Part shown: piece after piece, positions 14,446-15,584 of the stretch
Layout: every line of letters starts with the position of its first letter
How positions within the stretch are numbered: the first letter of the stretch is position 1
NCBI GenBank assembly: GCA_040756415.1
Contig: JBFLYZ010000077.1
Span: forward strand, 1 to 15,584
Direction of reading: 5' to 3'
DNA from: JBFLYZ01 sp040756415
GTDB taxonomy: Bacteria; Bacteroidota; Bacteroidia; JADZBD01
DNA: 15,584 nt
Translations under genes and position numbers: made by a program
Notes under the pieces: generated by a model
Told to the model about the DNA's origin: nothing
Database searches by the model: none
Seen by the model: only the letters and a program-made list of their open reading frames with translations

Positions 14446-15528
14446 TTACAGATGCCATCCCATTATCGCGATCACCGTCATCAGCAGGAGGTTGATCATG
14501 CTGATGGGCAACAGGTACTTCCACTCCAGGTTCAGGAGCTGGTCCACGCGCAGGCGCGGGAAGGTCCAGCGGAACCACATGATGACAAAAATGATGAAAA
14601 ATGTCTTAAGGAAGAACCATACGGATGAGGGAATATAGTCCATGACGCGGTTGAAGCCTTCCAGGTTCCAGAGGTGCAGGGGCATCCACCCTCCCAGGAA
14701 CAGGGTTGCGGCCACCGCGGCCACCACGAACAGGTTAATGTATTCCGAAAGCAGGAACATGGCGAACTTCATTCCCGAGTATTCCGTATGGAAGCCGGCC
14801 GTGAGCTCCGACTCGGCCTCAGCCAGGTCGAAGGGAGCGCGGTTGATCTCGGCCGTAGACGCCACAATGAAGATGACAAAGGCGATCAGAGCGGGAATAT
14901 GTCCCTTCACGATCCACCAGCAGTCGGCCTGGCTCATGACAATATCCGAGAGCCGCAGGCTGCCGGTAAGAATCACGATGGTGATGAGCGACAAGCCGAT
15001 AGAGAGCTCGTAGCTCACGATCTGCGCCCCGCTGCGCATGGCCCCCAGCAGGGAATACTTATTGAAGCTCGACCAACCGGCCATGAGTATGCCGATTACG
15101 GCCATGGAGGAAACGGCCGAGACGTAGAGCACGCCTATATTGATGTCCCAGATCGCGAAATCTTTGGCGAACGCGAGAGGGGCCACCACCAGCATGGAGG
15201 TAACGACCATAATAAAAGGAGCGAGGTTGAACAGGAACTTATCCGATGCCTTCGGGGTGAGGCCTTCCTTGAACAGGAGCTTGATGGTATCCGCAATGAT
15301 CTGCAGGGTACCCTTAGGTCCCACCCGGTTAGGGCCCAGCCTGATCTGCATGAATGCCGCCACTTTTCTTTCCATATAACCTAATGCGAAGCTCAACACC
15401 ACAAGAAATAAAATGAGGCAAATGCCTGTTATCACCATTTCCGCCACCATCACACCCGTATCGCTCCCAATACGGGCATAAAGCCAATTGTGGATTTTGG
15501 CAGTCAGGGCAGAGAAACTTATTTCCAA
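14446..15528 (-). CDS. nuoH: NADH-quinone oxidoreductase subunit H
   Basis: Membrane subunit of complex I that joins the peripheral arm to the proton-pumping arm and helps form the quinone site. The 360-residue product is hydrophobic throughout and carries family motifs: ERK at residues 53-55, GPNRVGPKG at 65-73, and EINRAPFDLAEAESEL at 227-242, the acidic loop near the quinone cavity. Length is near the usual 320-360. The start is uncertain. The frame opens after a TAA at 15558-15556 and has no ATG before residue 27, so the TTG at 15528 is the best start; no clear Shine-Dalgarno sequence precedes it. It is the first nuo gene in the window. The 56 bases upstream to the window edge hold three imperfect 7-bp repeats and no recognisable coding sequence; nuoG would be expected beyond the edge. 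The gene is separated from nuoI by 58 AT-rich bases. Confidence 0.96.
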   Translation of the reverse strand: MEISFSALTAKIHNWLYARIGSDTGVMVAEMVITGICLILFLVVLSFALGYMERKVAAFMQIRLGPNRVGPKGTLQIIADTIKLLFKEGLTPKASDKFLFNLAPFIMVVTSMLVVAPLAFAKDFAIWDINIGVLYVSAVSSMAVIGILMAGWSSFNKYSLLGAMRSGAQIVSYELSIGLSLITIVILTGSLRLSDIVMSQADCWWIVKGHIPALIAFVIFIVASTAEINRAPFDLAEAESELTAGFHTEYSGMKFAMFLLSEYINLFVVAAVAATLFLGGWMPLHLWNLEGFNRVMDYIPSSVWFFLKTFFIIFVIMWFRWTFPRLRVDQLLNLEWKYLLPISMINLLLMTVIAIMGWHL

Positions 15529-15530
15529 AA

Positions 15531-15551
15531 GAGTTTCCAGTTCGCAGTTCC
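15531..15551. repeat. Three imperfect 7-bp repeats before nuoH
   Basis: Three consecutive heptamers, GAGTTTC, CAGTTCG and CAGTTCC, lie directly upstream of the nuoH TTG start. The copies differ at one to three positions. They may be slippage products and could affect translation of nuoH. Confidence 0.55.
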
Positions 15552-15584
15552 GGGTTTACAATTGAATTAATTATTGGTCCTGTT

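Noticed and set aside
15552..15584. End of nuoG at the right window edge
   Set aside because: Two of the three minus frames stop within this stretch, and too few codons are available to recognise any protein.

Overview
The window looks like a chromosomal segment of a Bacteroidota bacterium, moderately GC-rich. I infer this from family resemblance, not a search. The clues are a fused MoaC-MoaB protein, a DUF6799-type secreted protein, a nuoHIJKLMN order with Bacteroidota-like subunits, and weak Shine-Dalgarno signals. All 18 supported genes lie on the minus strand, so transcription runs from high to low coordinates.

Region 1 (15528 to 8249) is the membrane half of respiratory complex I: nuoH, nuoI, nuoJ, nuoK, nuoL, nuoM, nuoN. 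From nuoI on, genes abut or overlap by a few bases. nuoH and nuoJ use TTG and GTG starts. The right edge cuts off whatever lies upstream of nuoH (probably nuoG).

Region 2 (8244 to 2368) follows nuoN after only 4 bases. It starts with a small unrecognised protein, then holds a nearly complete molybdenum cofactor (Moco) set: moeA, a short ModE-type regulator, a TSUP (TauE/SafE) permease, mobA, moaD, moaE, a moaC-moaB fusion and moaA. MoaA and MoaC make cPMP, MoaD and MoaE make molybdopterin, the MoaB domain and MoeA adenylylate it and insert molybdate, and MobA adds GMP. No MoeB-type activating enzyme for MoaD and no ModABC transporter are visible. A 24-bp palindrome resembling ModE operators lies just before the permease gene. 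Together with the stand-alone ModE DNA-binding domain, it suggests a compact molybdate-responsive circuit in which the permease could handle an oxyanion. This is the most interesting hypothesis here, and it is untested.

Region 3 (2243 to 451) holds three genes: a signal-bearing DUF6799-like protein, a nine-cysteine metallothionein-like protein, and a site-2 protease with two CBS domains.

Region 4 (1 to 450) has no supportable gene. It carries a 49-bp direct repeat in two copies 89 bp apart, whose arms can form alternative hairpins, plus other hairpins, and looks like intergenic repeat DNA.
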